From NCBI GenBank assembly GCA_016342325.1, contig JAEINR010000008.1:47242-111241 (forward strand): a stretch of 64,000 nucleotides of DNA, written 5' to 3'. Shown here piece after piece: positions 63,655 to 64,000 of the stretch. The stretch is from Desulfobacterium sp. (GTDB lineage Bacteria > Desulfobacterota > Desulfobacteria > Desulfobacterales > Desulfobacteraceae). Made by a program: the position numbers and the translations under genes. The notes under the pieces are model-generated. The model saw only the letters and a program-made list of their open reading frames with translations. It made no database searches and was not told where the DNA came from. Each line of letters starts with the position of its first letter. Position 1 is the first letter of the stretch.

Positions 63655-63710
63655 TTTGACCCCAAAAACAGCACTTTAAGAAAGTGCTAAAATGAAAAAA
63701 AGGGGTCAAA
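63655..63710. repeat. Nested palindromic (REP/BIME-like) element
   Basis: An outer pair TTTGACCCC (63655-63663) and GGGGTCAAA (63702-63710) encloses an inner perfect hairpin AGCACTTT/AAAGTGCT (63670-63677, 63681-63688). GGGGTCAAATCTTCATTTGAC-type sequences are typical near REP-associated transposases. No transposase is visible in the window. Confidence 0.5.
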
Positions 63711-63721
63711 TCTTCATTTGA

Positions 63722-63904
63722 CTCTTGTCGAATAAAATATGCAAACGAAACAAGAAATATGCTGACGGGCAAGCCGCAGATGTTCATGTTAAACTTGCCA
63801 ATCCCAATATTAGGAAATTCCCTATAAGCAGGTGCAATGAATTATTTACCCATATTGGTTCTCGAGATGGCAACAATATCAAGCAACTCTACGGATATGG
63901 ATAG
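63722..63904 (+). other. Orphan open frame, probable gene fragment
   Basis: An open frame without an ATG reads YADGQAADVHVKLANP, then NIRKFPISRCNELFTH, then IGSRDGNNIKQLYGYG and a stop. The composition is protein-like but I cannot name a family. Its position next to palindromic repeats and a possible insertion-sequence end suggests a remnant of a longer gene. Confidence 0.35.
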
Positions 63905-64000
63905 GAGCCAAAAATTTTCATACAGGTAAAGTGGACCCCTGAGTCAAGACAAAAAAACAATTAGTTTAAGCTGCACATGGATATTTATCCACAATCATCG

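Noticed and set aside
63932..64000. GTGGACCCCTGAGTCAAGAC-type sequence resembling the end of an IS3-family element
   Set aside because: Only one end is in view, with no transposase and no matching inverted repeat, so I cannot support it as a mobile element.
1..64000. CRISPR arrays, rRNA genes, prophage
   Set aside because: I looked for regularly spaced repeats, rRNA sequences and phage structural genes and saw none; only isolated integrase remnants.

Overview
The window reads as chromosomal DNA of a sulfate-reducing deltaproteobacterium, most likely a member of the Desulfobacteraceae (Desulfobacterium/Desulfobacter-like). The main evidence is a complete qrcABCD cluster, encoding the menaquinone reductase that links periplasmic hydrogen or formate oxidation to sulfate respiration. 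A ResB/CcsA System II cytochrome c maturation pair, an orphan gspN, a RACo-type corrinoid activator and a SidJ-like pseudokinase fit the same group. This assignment rests on recognising families, not on a database search.

Layout. 1-2.9 kb is an accessory zone: a partial secreted DUF642-like protein, two identical tRNA-Ala(GGC) genes each with its own promoter, and between them the debris of a tyrosine integrase and probably an Abi-alpha (DUF4393) gene. 2.9-8.2 kb holds a PpiD-like periplasmic chaperone, an M16 lipoprotein peptidase and a PilZ protein. 8.4-20.9 kb is a long minus-strand set of housekeeping and envelope genes: DUF748 protein, small membrane protein, RbgA-like GTPase, Prc protease, PpiC, AsmA-like protein, NIF3-C-like protein, acyl-ACP thioesterase, RecX and a one-domain asparaginase. 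21-31.8 kb has an MltD-like transglycosylase, a Cys4 mini-protein, a guaA operon carrying a coiled-coil membrane protein and the SidJ-like pseudokinase, then efp, a hybrid kinase and a two-gene corrinoid-activation module.

31.9-36.9 kb has a minus-strand envelope trio (HExxH protein, HAMP protein, SurA-N lipoprotein) and the plus-strand DUF374 acyltransferase, resB and ccsA. The latter two could serve haem attachment to QrcA just downstream. 36.9-42.3 kb is the qrc operon, with its own promoter and a strong terminator, and it includes an extra 51-codon membrane ORF after qrcD. 42.4-51 kb contains a second SurA/PpiC protein, GspN, a gingipain-type C25 peptidase with a dockerin-like tail, and a signalling pair (cNMP-CBS-nucleotidyltransferase plus GAF-HD-GYP). 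51-56 kb has a Nudix protein, a GDPD, a papain/alpha-beta-hydrolase fusion and a PurF-like protein lacking the N-terminal Cys.

56.1-61.7 kb is a tight operon: FadR/GntR regulator, GlpD-like oxidase, FGGY kinase and alkylglycerone-phosphate-synthase-like FAD enzyme. Its promoter overlaps a site close to the FadR consensus. From 61.8 kb to the end the window is accessory again: a tyrosine recombinase broken by an internal deletion, a receiver domain without its phosphoacceptor Asp, and palindromic repeats with gene debris.
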